This document shows positions 10,735-22,687 of a DNA stretch of 64,000 nucleotides, in pieces (the stretch's first letter is position 1; each line of letters begins with the position of its first letter). Source of the DNA: Siphonodentalium dalli (Eukaryota > Mollusca > Scaphopoda > Gadilida > Siphonodentaliidae); the NCBI GenBank assembly GCA_032622095.1, contig CP136061.1, positions 134,441,587 to 134,505,586 on the forward strand, written 5' to 3'. The notes beneath the pieces were generated by a model. The model was given only the letters and a program-made list of their open reading frames with translations. It ran no database searches and was not told the origin of the DNA. Both the position numbers and the translations under genes were made by a program.

Positions 10735-11310
10735 AAGAAAGAAAGTTCACATTATTATTTTGGTATAGGCTCAAACCTTGAAATAGTGTGTCTGTCATTT
10801 GCAGAATGAGGTCCCCAGAGGGTGAATTTAGTGATGCTACCCCGCATAGCGGGCTAGCATCACCAAATTCACCCTCTGGGGACCTCATTCTGCTTACAAC
10901 TTAGCAGAATGAGGTTCCCAGAGGGTGAATTTGGTGATGCTAACCCGCTATGAGGGGTAGCATCACTAAATTCTCCCTCTGGGTGTAGCATCACTAAATT
11001 CTCCCTCTGGGGACCTCATTCTGCAAATGACAAACACACTATTTCAAGGCTTGTATAGGTTTAGTAAGCAACATCTTAATACCCCAACCTTGAAAACAGC
11101 CAGTAAATTTACTAAAGAATGAATTTGTTCTTATTATCATGAGTTAAAAGATACTAAATGTTTTCAGTTTTATAAATTTATATCAAATGTGATCTGAGAG
11201 CACCTTTAATATCATTCATGTATCGAGTACAGATGTACTCCACCAAGATTTTTATCACAGTGAATCATGCCGATTGTGTTTGTAAATCAGTCAAACCATT
11301 CCCAGGATGC
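10735..11310 (+). repeat. Segmental duplication, copy 1 (interrupted by family B)
   Basis: This copy shares AAGAAAGTT-ACA, ATTATT, TATAGGCT, CCTTGAAAACAGCCAGT, ACTAAAGAAT-AATTTGTTC, GAGTACAGATGTACT-CACCA and AATCAGTCAAACCATTCCCA with 11932-12740. Apart from the insertions the two copies are colinear, so they come from a local direct duplication. In this copy the TATAGGCT site holds a B element. Confidence 0.75.
10772..11053. mobile_element. Family B, short form, complete with 8-bp TSD
   Basis: The ends are CAAACCTTGAAATAGTGTG and the complement of CAAGCCTTGAAATAGTGTG. The flanks are TATAGGCT (10764-10771) and TATAGGTT (11054-11061), a 7/8 match. The paralogous empty site CTATAGGCTTAG is present once near 11961-11972. 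There are two hairpins, 10802-10894 and 10910-11022. The second has a duplicated piece of its right arm (GTAGCATCACTAAATTCTCC occurs twice). This copy best supports the hAT-like assignment. Confidence 0.88.
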
Positions 11311-11931
11311 AACTGACCAACCTCTACCAGAGTTCACCAGTCATACATCCTTTCTGACTGTCACTGCCTGGGTACTAGTCTGTGGCTTTCTATATTTAGC
11401 AAAGGATTTTCCAGCCAAAATGGCGAAACCGATCGCCCCAAATTCAAATTTCCTATGTGCTTTGACAACAATTCCCCCACTAGAAACTTAATGACAGTAT
11501 GGAGAATTACAGCGGTAGTTTTCTTGACAATTCTCGCAAGCTACTCGTCAAAATTGCAATGATTAAGAACTCTTGTGTTTGACTTACCATTCATGTTGTC
11601 GTGACAATGTCTTCCATGTGCGTTTATAGGCTTTTGAGTTGATAAAATATTCGGAAAACCAAATCACACAGTGTCGCAATATAGTTCTTTGGTTCTTAAG
11701 TGGGACTTTCCAAACTGAAGGTACAAAATTACGATATTTTGTGTCCTTAATAAGGGCAACATGTTGCTCTGTTCGCTTAGTACATATCTTAATATCAGGG
11801 AAATCCACCAAATGTGGGTAAAATGTCACCAATAGCAGAGGTCTTTAATACTGAGTCATCAAGGGAGGTAATCCACCCTGCATGGAGTTTGGCAACTGAC
11901 AGCTAATTCTCGGAAAGGCAGGGTGCCGAGT
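11311..11931. other. Unique DNA between the duplicated segments
   Basis: No gene seen. A 35-bp piece containing GGAAAGGCAGGGTGCC (about 11898-11935) recurs at 12731-12767, suggesting that the duplication is a broken tandem array of more than two units. Confidence 0.4.
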
Positions 11932-12740
11932 GCAAAGAAAGTTTACAATATTATTTTTCTATAGGCTTAGAAAGCATTATCTTTTCGCAACCTTGAAAAC
12001 AGCCAGTCAAATTGTACTTGTGGTAATTCATGTGAAGACGCAAACCATTTTTTCTTCAGTTGTCCTCTGTACGCAGTAGCGCGAAATCGGATGTGGGCTC
12101 GTATGGATGAACTTAACGTGACTATTGTCTCCGAAAAAGATCTCCTGTTTGGTGTACAACACTACAGCGGAAAGCTAAATGCGCGCCTGTTTGAGACAGT
12201 ACAATCATTTATCTCATCTACAGACCGTTTCTCTTAATCTCTTAATCTAATAATTATCAGAATTTTCTCGTTATAGTTTCCCTTACCCCAATTCTGCGAG
12301 ACCACAGCCACTCCAACAGCCACACTTAAACATTAACTTCTACAATACACCTGAATTAAAACCATCTCCGATATTTGAATTTATTAGCAATTGAATGCCA
12401 GGGGAGAGGAGCTCCGATAAGTTCGGCAACTTGTGCTCCGATCCTCTGTGCCCACACTCATACCATTATTGTTATATTTAATCTGTGTAATATATATTGT
12501 ATATAGTGGGTCACAATAAATATGTTCAAATCATACTAAAGAATCAATTTGTTCATATTATCATTGAGTTACAAGATAGCATGAAACTGACAATGTTTTC
12601 AGTTTGATAAATTTATATCTGAGGGCACCTTTAATATGATTCATGTACCAAGTACAGATGTACTTCACCAGGATTTTCATTGCAGTGATTCATGTTGACC
12701 GTGTTTGAAGTAAATCAGTCAAACCATTCCCAGCTAATTC
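11932..12740 (+). repeat. Segmental duplication, copy 2 (interrupted by a LINE)
   Basis: This copy is colinear with 10735-11310 except that a LINE 3' fragment (12013-12525) lies between GCCAGTCAAAT and ACTAAAGAATCAATTTG. In copy 1 the corresponding join reads GCCAGTAAATTTACTAAAGA. Confidence 0.75.
12013..12525 (+). mobile_element. 5'-truncated non-LTR retrotransposon (LINE) 3' end
   Basis: The fragment encodes the last ~70 residues of a LINE ORF2 (12013-12234). A C-x-C-x3-C...H-x3-F-x-C zinc-knuckle-like motif (CTCGNSCEDANHFFFSCPLY) is followed by a LLFG motif and the usual ending FISSTDRFS with a stop. The 3' UTR runs to about 12525 with AATAAA at 12515-12520. The fragment is flanked by TCAAAT (12007-12012 and 12526-12531), a target-site duplication. 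The truncation removes the endonuclease and reverse transcriptase, so it is dead on arrival. The C-terminus resembles those of CR1/L2-like elements in molluscs; the clade is an inference. Confidence 0.85.
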
Positions 12741-14039
12741 CAGGAAAGGCAGGGTGCCAAGTGCATTCAAACTGGGCAATTAAGGGAAATATTACAGTTA
12801 AATTGACAAGATTCAAGGCTCCCAGATAATAAATGTATGTTCTGATGCCTTAAATGTGCATTAAAATTGAGCAATTAGCCTGCAGAAAATTCTAACAGTC
12901 AGACCTCAGTGGACCTGGTACCACACATCAAATAGAATGGCTATAGATGGTGGGAGAGACAATTTCTGGCAGGCAAGAGCCTTCTAGCAAATAGTTAGAT
13001 AGTTTAATTAGTCATATTTTGCTATTTTGGAGTATACTAACACATTAATTGACAATTTAATTATGAGGATAGATAGGATCCTGGAATCATCATACATGAA
13101 TCGGCAAATTTGGCTTATTTTTATGAACATAAGCACTGGTATAGTGAAATAGCATTTAAGTACTGGGCGATGGGAGCCAGATACTTGTTCACACAGAAAC
13201 AGTATCTCCAACAGTGGGTAACAGTGGGGAAATGGTACACAGGATTCATCAAATAAGGTGAACAGTATGGACGCACTTCATAGAAATGTTTTGTATAGAT
13301 TTAGGGGTACAAAACAATAATTTGGAGTCAGAGAGTCAACATGAGCTCTATCACCAGCAAATAAGTTTTTCCCCCAATTTTGTTTTCATGAACTGGGACA
13401 GAAAATGTTGCTATTTTTAGAACAGTATCTGTTATGTGTGCAGGTATGAAATAACTCAAGATATTTTGCTTGGATATTAGTGCAAATGTAGCTTCAAATG
13501 AGTTTTATAGAAATTTTGCCATTGGAAAAAGAAAAGATAGTGCATCTTTAAGATGTTAATTTCAGATGCATTTTGCATGTCATGCAGATTGAATTACGTG
13601 ATTGGTGACACAATCAAGATACATTCCATGTTCACATGATTGATTTGTGTTATCGCTGCTGCGTTTGAGACCAAACATTGGAAAGCATACATCATGGTTC
13701 TTATCTCTACAACTAATGTTTTTCCTCTGAGACTGAGAGCAGTATACACACTTACAACATAGTTGTTCCAAACAGAACAAACCCAGTCACTTAGTGGTTG
13801 TGTACTTGTTATTATATCATGTCTGGTGTGAGAGGGAAATAAGCGGTACTGTTGGAAGAGCATCCATTTTCATTGTAAAGCAGGGGAGTCCCTAAATTGT
13901 CTGATATCTCATCATGTAGAAGAGTCTCAAGCCATCCATTAAAAGGTCCCAGATTCACTCTCAGGCCATTTAAAAATTTGTAATGTCAAAAGTTTTCCTT
14001 AGAATATGCCTACATATCATACCAGGACCCACCCCAATA
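12741..14039. other. Unique DNA, weak repeat only
   Basis: No gene. A diverged direct repeat with ATGAACTGGGACAGA followed by a CTATTTTTA segment links about 13370-13425 to 14790-14840, marking an old unclassified duplication. Confidence 0.4.
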
Positions 14040-14302
14040 TATATGGCCAGCCCCCACCCCCAACTTGGGGATCATGGCTATGCCCCAGTTGTAAAGACCC
14101 CCCCCCCCCCCCCCCGATCTAGGAGCAGGGTAGTCAGAGCAGAGGGAGCCTCGCATATATAAGATAATGCTCTGGCTTACAAGGTAAAGTAAATATTGTA
14201 AGACCAGTATTCTCATATATATGAAGGCTAGCATATATAAGAGAATGCATTCGCACCAAGTTTAAAAAAAATTTCAGTAAGCTCCAGCAGTGGAAGGGTC
14301 TA
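14040..14302. mobile_element. TTAA family F, degraded copy
   Basis: It shares GCCCCAGTTGTAAAGA, a C run (14098-14115), GATCTAGGAGCAGGGTAGTC, the CATATATAAGA-AATGC hairpin arms and the GCTCCAGCAGTGGAAGGGTC right end with the copy at 36966. The left TTAA is missing and the right end reads GGGTCTAT. Confidence 0.6.
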
Positions 14303-16705
14303 TTTAAAGTGCCCTTCTAGGATTCATCGATTGGCAAGAAAATACCAGAAATATTGACAGCTGATGCTGTTTCTTGGACAATGATTGGCTAGGTATCAAT
14401 TCCGGTTATACATACTCAATTCTCTATAACATATCATCCTTCCATCGACTTATAACTCACAAAACCGATAAAATTCCTCAGAGAATCCCTGGAAATCAGG
14501 ACAAACAAAATACCTAAACCCTGCGGAAAATGACCTTTGAAGACGAGGGGTCATATCTCTAACTTGTTGACCCAGACATGAGCCCCTTGGGTGGAGGTAT
14601 TCAGACTCCCTGTTTGTCTAATAAACATGGGGTCCATATTGAGTCACCACAAAGAAATAAAATCCCATGTTACATCTGTGAGACCTGGTTTGATTGTACC
14701 AGGATGGAGGCTGAATATATCAGACCCCCAATAATAGACCTAGTAAACAGTACTAAGCTTTTGTCACCTCTAGTACAGAGTCTAGAGATATATTTTTCCA
14801 ATTTTTTACAATGAACTGGGACAGATATTGTCACTATTTTTAATGTATTAGGTAACAGCAATTTTAAATAGCCTGGTTTATTGAACCAATTAACCCATCC
14901 TACCACCTTTTTTTCTCAATATAGTAAAGAAAATTAAACTTTCTAACTTGATTGGTGTATGTTCAAATTGGTTAAATTATAAAATATGAAGCACATGGTC
15001 ACAGTGGTGAAGAAAATAGTTATGGCAATCTCTTTTTTGAATCACATTCTTTTCCATTATATATACATTTTTATCAGGATAGTTTTATTGGAAGAAATTC
15101 CAGTTTATTTTTATAAATTAGAATAAAACTTATTGTATTCAAAACTTTTGTGCAATTCATAGACAGTTCCTCTAATTGTTGCGGTGGTCAATATTTTTGT
15201 TAAAGTTTTTCCACCTCCTGAATCTACTTTTATGCAACATTAATGTTCGTAAACCAGGATATTTTATTGTTGTGGCCAGTGTTCAGTTGTAATGTGTATG
15301 TTTTTGCGATCGAAATATCTCACATTTAAAACACTTTTGAGTGAAATATATGAAAACCAATTCAAAAAATTATTTTCATTGAAATTTGTATTGTTGTTGG
15401 AAGTATTGCAGGGATAATATATACATGTAGCATGTTATAGTATGCACCCGTAATAAGACTAACCTTAAAATATGAGGAGTTAAATCCCGCAAAATTCTGC
15501 AAGCACAGACAATGCTATATTAGTGAACTAAACAACCAGCCAGCCTGTACCACTCATTCTACTGAAGTACACTCTATAGAAGAGCTCTCCAGTCTATAGG
15601 AAAACATAAAATAATGAGCCAGCTAGCCCACTATACTATTCCTCCACATTGAATCGGCAGCACACTATAGACTATTCATGGTGCGCGTTGTGACATAATG
15701 ATGTTTGGTCTCATGGACCTGGGGCAGTTATACTGCAGCATATATACCAAGCAATGTATTATCTGCATCTGACATTTCTGCATTGATTTTGGTGAATTGG
15801 GGGGAGAAAAAGAAATTTAATGGAACATTCCAAATATAGCATTTAGGGATATTGATTAAGTAGAACACAGCGTATAGGCCATGTATAGGCAGAACAGATT
15901 TTTATGATAATCTGATACATTTTCTGAATGGAACTTTATCGATATTCATCGCTATCCATGCACTTTGTGTCGTAGATATCTAGATAAGATACATGTGACA
16001 TAATAGCATAGTTTTCAGCTGGAAGCTTCCTTTGTTGCAATGTGTATATCTGATGTCGCAGGTGTTGAGCGATTGAAAGCCACAGGCATTAGTCTTTTTT
16101 TTTATTTTGTTTCTCCTTGGATAATGTACTTTGCTGACCAATGATTACATCAAGGATACGATCATATCCATTAACCAACATATGTTATGATTCACAGGCG
16201 ACCCAAGGAGACAATTACAGTCTTCATATAGATCCCAAAGTAGAAGATGAAAATAGAGTTGCATTTCTTGAAATTCAGGGACGAACATGACAAAGAAAAC
16301 AAATATACAGGATTTTTAACTTGATAATGTAAAAATAACCCAGGCAGGTTGACGACTATTCCACACAATCCTTGTGAATTCAAATTTATCTTATATTCCC
16401 TTGAAATCATTTTTTTTGCTAATAAAAATAAATAAAACCAACACATTAATATCTTAATTCTTCTCATTTGCCCATGCTATTATAACTGATAGAAAGGTTT
16501 GGTGAGAAGTCTAAATCACACTGAACACCATGGGAACAAAAAAACAAACAATGTTTGGTGCAATTTCGGTAATAAATTTGTTCGAAAGTTTGTATAACTA
16601 AACCAACTAATTAAATTGATGTTGCATAATTGTCAAATGAATATTGGCACAGGTTTGTTACATCATATTTTTCAGTGTAGCTCCTCAAAGAAATTTCACC
16701 AATGT
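14303..16705. other. Long unique AT-rich stretch, no gene recognised
   Basis: About 2.4 kb contains no member of the window's repeat families. Short open frames at 14578-14814 (+), 14670-14906 (-) and 16192-16467 (-) have no recognisable motif and look random for AT-rich DNA. Confidence 0.4.
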
Positions 16706-16895
16706 GAAATGACTTATGTAAAACTATATTATGTTTTATTCATGCATTTCGTCAATGACCACCTACTACATTCATAATCGCACAACTATGATTTCGTTAG
16801 AAAGCAAATCATAGAAGACAAATTAACCTCAAATGAGAAGCACGACTTATGCAAAACCACATTATGTTTTATTCGTGCATTTCATCACCCGACAG
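16706..16895 (+). repeat. Pair of ~55-bp direct repeats
   Basis: ACTTATGTAAAACTATATTA (from 16710) and ACTTATGCAAAACCACATTA (from 16851) begin segments that continue with TGTTTTATTC-TGCATTTC-TCA. They are about 140 bp apart. The origin is unknown. Confidence 0.55.
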
Positions 16896-17052
16896 CCAAT
16901 CAAATAACAACTTGTGGGAATGATACGGTACCAGAATATCACCTAAAACATAGATGCTTCCCCGAAATAACAAATAATTTAATGAGGAAATATAATCAGC
17001 GTTTATCTGTAGAATAGAGTTATTGTTCATTGCTGAAAATGTAAACATGGCT

Positions 17053-17225
17053 TTAATCCTTTCAGTGCCAAGTCCGATTTTTGTATCAACCCATATTTCG
17101 TTGATATTTTTTCTCTAAGAGCTCTTTCCATCAATGTATCACATTATTATAATCAATAAATTTGAAAAAATGATCAAGGAAATATGGGTTGATACAAAAA
17201 TCGGACTTGGCACTGAAAGGGTTAA
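17053..17225. mobile_element. TTAA family E, palindromic, 173 bp
   Basis: TTAA at 17053-17056 and 17222-17225 encloses long arms: CAGTGCCAAGTCCGATTTTT and TGTATCAACCCATATTTC at the left, with their complements at the right ending GGCACTGAAAGGGTTAA. The short centre holds TCTAAGAGCTCTTTCC. No coding content. Confidence 0.85.
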
Positions 17226-17631
17226 TACTGTTACAGTTCATTTCATCATGCAGAATCTCGTCACTGGAAGATTATTGATAATGAAATTAAGAATAAATTC
17301 CTTCTATTTTTATCTCAAAATTTAAATAAAAATAGGTCCATAAGTGCATGTTTGAAATACTTTTAATATGGAATTTAGATGACAGAGAAAGCCCATTTTT
17401 CGGCACTATATCGACGAGTTTGGTGGGAAATATTCCATGGTGGTATTTTTGGTATCTGTCCTTCCACATTATGTCAACGATATTTTGAGTTTCTAATGAA
17501 CTATGTCTGTTCAATTTTTTAGATATTTTTCCAAAAATTTGTAGTTCATTAATCATATGATAGAAATGAAGAATAGAAATTTTCAGTTGAAAATGTTGTT
17601 AGTTCTATTATAATACTCTGGTGTCTGCCTA
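17226..17631. other. Unique AT-rich DNA
   Basis: Nothing was recognised; an 89-codon reverse frame is unidentifiable. Confidence 0.3.
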
Positions 17632-17954
17632 TTAACCTTCGCTGCTAAATGACGTTATGCAGCTGGGCTGCATGTTGACGTTATTGCAATTTTCCAATGG
17701 AAAAATATAATGGGAATATCACAAGAACTATATACACTGACTCAGTTGAATGGCTATTGTCGTTCGCAATCAAGGAACATCACACACTGTTTGAAACTTC
17801 AAGATACAGTTATTCCGATGCACCAATCTCTAGAGTTCCAGTTATGAATAATGGCATACTAAAATATCTGTAGTACCTACAGACCATATAGCACATGACG
17901 TGCACTTTTATGTCCGTAATAGTTGAGGACGTCATAGCAGCAAACACTGGTTAA
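17632..17954. mobile_element. TTAA family J, copy 1, 323 bp
   Basis: TTAA bounds the element at 17632-17635 and 17951-17954. Ends share GCTGCTA-ATGACGT in inverted orientation. The interior contains ACTGACTCAGTTGAATG, CATCACACACTGTTTGAAA and CCAGTTATGAAT, all conserved in the copy at 42389. It is not a simple palindrome, unlike D, E and F. Confidence 0.7.
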
Positions 17955-18548
17955 ACATAGTGGGGAAAAAAACCCTCAATCTGTTTTTACATTTGTGTTG
18001 TTTGACTAAACAAGCCTATAACATAGGTATATTTCCTAACATTTGAGTACCATAGACTCCCTGGCTTTTTATAATACAATGTACACCCATACTGATTACA
18101 TAACAATAGTCCTTCATACAATGTAAGATTACATGCTGTGTCTACAGTGAAATCAGACACAATCATGGTATATACTTCTTTTGACTGCAAACTGTAATCA
18201 AAAGTCACTGAGACATATAATTCCGTTCAAGTAAAATTAGCTGAGCCAGCAAATATTTGACTGATATATAAATCATGACACAATTACTGGTAGCCACGAT
18301 TGGCTAGTAACCCACCTGCGATATATGTGACTGGTTTTTTGTGACATTTCTATTCTATCCAGGCATACCCTAAATCTGTAGGAAGTATGTAGTGCATTGA
18401 ATTTCGAGAGTCTGTATATTTACATGTTCATGAATGACAGTGGTGTAGGGGTATAGACTGTGGAGGTTAGTTATTATTGTAAATAACAGTTGGTATATAG
18501 GTCCTGTGTGTCATAGGACACGCAGTCAAATGTATCAGGTGCCCGATA
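17955..18548. other. Unique DNA
   Basis: No repeat family or gene was recognised. Confidence 0.35.
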
Positions 18549-18691
18549 TACAGTAGTGCTCTAAGTAATAGACTTCCTAACCCCGAGAGCTTTCCGATGA
18601 ATGTCAACAAGCCATATTTCTGACTAAATCCTGAAAAGTTACCCATAATTCTGCTGTGGTTAAGAAGTTGATTACTTAGATCATTACTGTA
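18549..18691. mobile_element. Family A MITE, left arm mostly deleted
   Basis: TACAGTAGTGCTCTAAGTAA leads directly into CCCCGAGAGCTTTCCGATGA, so about 75 bp of the left arm is lost while the right arm is complete to TCATTACTGTA. Confidence 0.8.
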
Positions 18692-18752
18692 TATGAGGAA
18701 TTAACCTAATCTCTGCCTATTCCAAAGGATTTTTCAGATAAGATAAAATTAG

Positions 18753-19009
18753 TTAACACTTCCTATACTAATTGGTTTCTCCCATTCAGTTTTTAAGGTA
18801 TACATTGGAACGATCTATTATTAATTTGCAGGGGTGTTCAGGTAATAAAAGCAGATGACAAGTCAGAAACACGGATAATACAAGACCAGAATGATTCATA
18901 TTCATAGGTGGGAAATGTTCAGATATGGTCGTCTGTTGAACTTATTATCTGAACATTTTCAAAGGGAACCATACTCATCACATGAGTATTTTAGCATAGA
19001 AATGATTAA
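18753..19009. mobile_element. TTAA family G, near-complete
   Basis: TTAA at 18753-18756 precedes CACTTCCTATACTAATTGG. The internal order is conserved and the element ends ATAGAAATGATTAA (19006-19009). The TTGTTGAACTTATTATCTGAA hairpin segment is present, trimmed here to its right side. Confidence 0.7.
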
Positions 19010-19040
19010 CATTAAGGCATCTGACCATGAATTTCTCATT

Positions 19041-19111
19041 TACAGTAATGCCCTAAATAATCGACTCCTTAACCACATCTGAATATGGGTAACTATTTAG
19101 GATTTACTGTA
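19041..19111. mobile_element. Family A mini-derivative, 71 bp
   Basis: A left end of 45 bp (TACAGTAATGCCCTAAATAA...ACCACATCTGA) is joined to a short right end ATTTACTGTA. It is an internal-deletion derivative. Confidence 0.75.
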
Positions 19112-19195
19112 TTTTGCACAGAATGACAAGAAATACTGTATAAATCAACAGAGAAAGAACTGTTTACATTGTCATATAAAGAATAACATATATCC

Positions 19196-19395
19196 TAACT
19201 GATAGATCTGTTGAACTTATTATCTGAACATTTTCTCCCAATGAATAGTAATTCATCTGCACTTGCATTAAATCTTATTGTCTGTCTGTTGTTTTCTCAT
19301 TTTTTCATGAACTCCCCTCCAAATGAATGATAGACCATTCCAATATATACTTTCATAACTGGGTGGAGAATCCATGCAGTATAGAAAAGGGTTAA
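19196..19395. mobile_element. TTAA family G, right half
   Basis: The copy runs from TTGAACTTATTATCTGAAC through CCCCTCCAAATGAATGATAG to GAATCCATGCAGTATAG and AAAAGGGTTAA (TTAA 19392-19395). Confidence 0.65.
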
Positions 19396-20600
19396 CATGA
19401 AGAAATCAAGATGAAGAACCAGAGGCATCTATCATGCTTAATTAGATAAGAGAAATACACTCAAAAGACAAAAGCCAATATTAATTGACAGACTTCTTGT
19501 ATATATTACCTTGATCAAAAGAAGAACATTCCTCTGTTGGTGTCAGAATTAGCTTTGTTATGCCTGAACTTTACAACTCTCTATGCATGCACACATGCCA
19601 CACAGAAGTATAGCATTGAGTTTTATCACAAAACACTCCGTCACGATAATCTCTCAAGGAATGAATGAATAACTTCCTTATTCTCGTCAATTATTTATAT
19701 AAAAAGCAAAATGATTCACTATAATTCTCCAGAACTCAACATAAGGCGAGGTTCCTGTTAAAGGTCCACCAAATATAGACCTTACAAACTATTTCCTCTA
19801 TGTAATAAACTTGTGACAATGATGTATCCAATGAAAATGAGAACTTGGTGAATGTCCGGAGAAGGGCAAATGCGGAATCCTATAATAAGATGTAGAATGT
19901 GATAGCCATCTGTGGTGGGAATTGTGGTTTCATAACATTCAGCGTCCCATGGTAATGTGTTGGAGGTATCACACAAAAGTGAGAGCTCTACAATGAAAAA
20001 TCCCCATTAAGTGAGTCAGTGCCCACAGAGCGGCATTGTGAGGGCGGGAGGACACTGTAACATTACGACCATTGTCCGGGCTGTTTATTCACGTGTTGGG
20101 GTTATATTACACTATCTCACCGATGGCTCTCTTCACAAAGCTTAATGCACATGTCCAATGTTAGGTTTTATGGCTAACCCATATCAAAGAAGCTACTATT
20201 GTTCAATTTTCACCAAACCTATACAAAAAAAAAAGCTTTAAAATTTTCACACCACAAGATGTCTTTATTTGGAGTCTTCTTTTCTTTGTCGTATAATGGT
20301 TCAATTAATGATCATCGATTACTGATGAACAATGGCTTCCAATTTGAAATTCTTTGTTAAAACAGAGAACAAAGAAAATAGAAATGGGTCCATTTTCAAC
20401 AGATTTCAACTGAAATTTTAACCTCAGTTCCATGTTAATCCTTGCATGTCTATACAACCCAGGTATTAGCTGAGTGCTAAGTGGGTGATTTGGATCATGC
20501 AGGGACACTCTTAAAGCTACCCACTGTTTGCTGAGTAGTTAACACACATGATTTTTTGGCAGAGACCATGCAGTCTAGAGGTTTCAAATTGAGAGAATTA
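19396..20600. other. Unique DNA, no gene recognised
   Basis: Shared repeats are absent. Around 19990-20140 the sequence is more GC-rich than its surroundings; no motif identifies it. Confidence 0.35.
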
Positions 20601-20638
20601 AGCCACTTCTCCCTGTTTGGTATTGGGGAGAAGTAGCC
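20601..20638. repeat. Short hairpin with ACTTCTCCC arms
   Basis: AGCCACTTCTCCC is followed by GGGGAGAAGTAGCC. Similar ACTTCTCCCTA / AGGGAGAAGT pairs occur near 49389-49435 and 50165-50230, so this is a small dispersed motif. Confidence 0.5.
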
Positions 20639-20655
20639 ATGGCTGAAGTTCAAAT

Positions 20656-20874
20656 TTACACCCAACAACACCAAATCGACTTCTTAATAACCACAGCAGA
20701 ATTATGGGTAACTTTTCAGGATTTAGTCGGAAATATGGCTTGTTGCCATTCATCGGAAAGCTCTCCCCGAGAGCTTTCCAATGAATGGCAACAAGCCATA
20801 TTTCCGACTAAATCCTGAAAAGTTACCCATAATTCTGCTGTGGTTAAGAAGTCGATTACTTAGAGCATTACTTA
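20656..20874. mobile_element. Family A MITE with eroded left tip
   Basis: Both arms and the GGAAAGCTCTC centre are intact, with TTCTTA/TAAGAA-type subtermini. The left tip reads AACACCAAATCG instead of the CAGTAATG form and the right tip ends CATTACTTA. Confidence 0.8.
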
Positions 20875-20989
20875 TGCAACGCAAGAGCCCATTTATAAAA
20901 CCATTGTAATGAGAAAGCTGGGACACCATTATAATCAGTAAATATACTTTCAATATTCTGTTTGGTCACATATATACTGGTACATATAT

Positions 20990-21225
20990 ATGAGGGTGAA
21001 TTCACTTCTCCATGAGAAAAAATAGGGATTCACCAAATTCACCCTCTGAGAACCTCATTCTGCTTTAGGCCTCAATCAGCTATGGGAGACCTAGGCTCAG
21101 ATTGAAGTTCCCCAGTTGAAGTTGGTGATGTTCACCCATTAGTCACCTTGATTAAGCATTTTATCTTCTGCAAATCAAGGATATAGAAACTCAACAGAAG
21201 GGAAAAAGTAACTAAAACCAAGATC
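20990..21225. mobile_element. Family B, long form, truncated
   Basis: A remnant left hairpin (ACCAAATTCACCCTCTGAG) is followed by the middle module with CAGATTGAAGTTCCCCAGTT and GGGAAAAAGTAACTAAAACC. The right hairpin is missing. Confidence 0.65.
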
Positions 21226-21493
21226 TCTAGTCCCTGGTTATTGGGTACTAGGCAGGGGCAACGGAAAAGAAATGCACGGCAGTGCACAAAGTGCCATTTC
21301 ATTTGCAATATATATAGAATAGCAAGTAATATGAGCTAAAACATTCTTTATTAATAATGTCCTTACTAAAAAAAAGAGAAAAATATATCAATTGTAGTGG
21401 CTTGAAATGAACCTGGTCCTGGATATATAGTGCTTTCTAGTGCTGGAAACTTACCCAGATACACAATCAGGTTAATACCATCCCTTTGCATGG

Positions 21494-21556
21494 ATAACAA
21501 GTCTGCACCTATCAGGATTCGAACCACCTTACCAACTGAGAAGCCAGGTGACCCAT
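21494..21556 (-). repeat. tRNA-like (SINE) remnant
   Basis: On the reverse strand GGCTTCTCAGTTGGTAAG resembles a tRNA A box region and GGTTCGAATCC is a perfect B box. They are separated by only a few bases, so the anticodon arm is deleted and no tRNA can form. A tRNA-derived SINE head or an old tRNA pseudogene are both possible. Confidence 0.5.
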
Positions 21557-21601
21557 ACCCCCTGAGTGTACTGTACCTGTTAGAGAATCATGTGTCCAGG
21601 T

Positions 21602-21738
21602 GTGTGGTACACAACATGCTAATTAAAATAGATGTTGTTTGTGGGAAAAACAAATCAACAGGTATAAGATGACAGCCCACTTCTGTGGTACAAAACATCA
21701 ATGTTGTGTGTGGGCAAAACTAATTAACAGGTATGAGG
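21602..21738 (+). repeat. Two diverged tandem units of ~85 bp
   Basis: GTGGTACACAACAT...GATGTTGTTTGTGGG...CAACAGGTATAAGATG is followed by a second unit with GTGGTACAAAACAT and TGTTGTGTGTGGGC and TTAACAGGTATGAG. The function is unknown. Confidence 0.55.
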
Positions 21739-22210
21739 GGGGGGCAGCACACCTGACTGGATGGCCTGCTGTGATAAAGTATTAAATAATAGAGTGTTTT
21801 ATAACATTGTCAGGTCAGACAGAATGATGGAGAAGGGCAGCTAACTGGAGTCATAACCTTTGATAATAATTCATCTACCATAGTGGGAAGGTCTAGCTAA
21901 AATTATGTTAATGTGTATCAGGGGGACGCGAAATGTAACAAACTACTTTTAACATATTTTTGTTTTAGAGAGCATTTATTTTAATGTATTAACATACAAA
22001 ATGTTTTGTGTTCAGAAAATTGTGTTAAACTGATGCATAAATTTAAAGTCTTCAAAACTGAGTAAAATGCAAGTCTTCAAAACTGAGTAAAATGAATAAA
22101 TTTTCAAATGACGAGTTATTGGCTCAAAATTATTATTTTTTATAATATATATAGGAAAAACACATTTAATATTTTCTTAGTAAATTTAGCTGGGAAAAGA
22201 GGCCATCATC
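21739..22210. other. Unique DNA with a 25-bp tandem pair
   Basis: AAGTCTTCAAAACTGAGTAA recurs immediately (about 22046-22069 and 22071-22094). Nothing else was recognised. Confidence 0.4.
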
Positions 22211-22679
22211 CAAGCCTAAGTTTAGTGTGCCTGTCATATGGCAGAATGAGGTCCTCAGAGGGTGAATTTAGTGACGCTATCTGCATAGCGGTTTATAATA
22301 AACAAATTCACCCTCCGGGAACCTCATTCTGCATGGCATCATCTGCTATTGGAGCCAGACTCAGATTGAAGTTCACAAATGGTGAATATTGTGATGTACA
22401 TGTACATGCACCCATTGGGAAACCTTGATTATGCAATGTGTTTCTGCCAATTTTGGGATATGGAGAAACTAAATTAAAAAAAGAATTACAATCTATGTGA
22501 AGACGTTTCTATAGAAATTTGATAATAAAGAAACTTTCAAGAGAAGATGAGGACAAAGCAGAATGAGGTCCCTAGTGAGTTAATTTAGTGATGCTGGACC
22601 ACCATGTGGGATAGCATCCCTAAATGCACCTTCTGGGGACCTCAATATGCAAATGACAGGCACCTTATACTTAGGCATG
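22211..22679. mobile_element. Family B, long form, complete with TSD (469 bp)
   Basis: The ends are CAAGCCTAAGTTTAGTGTGC and, at the right, an imperfect complement finishing TTAGGCATG. The flanks CCATCATC (22203-22210) and CTATCATC (22680-22687) match at 7 of 8. The first hairpin spans 22241-22332 and the second 22558-22652. The subtype matches 44474-45016. Confidence 0.82.
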
Positions 22680-22687
22680 CTATCATC

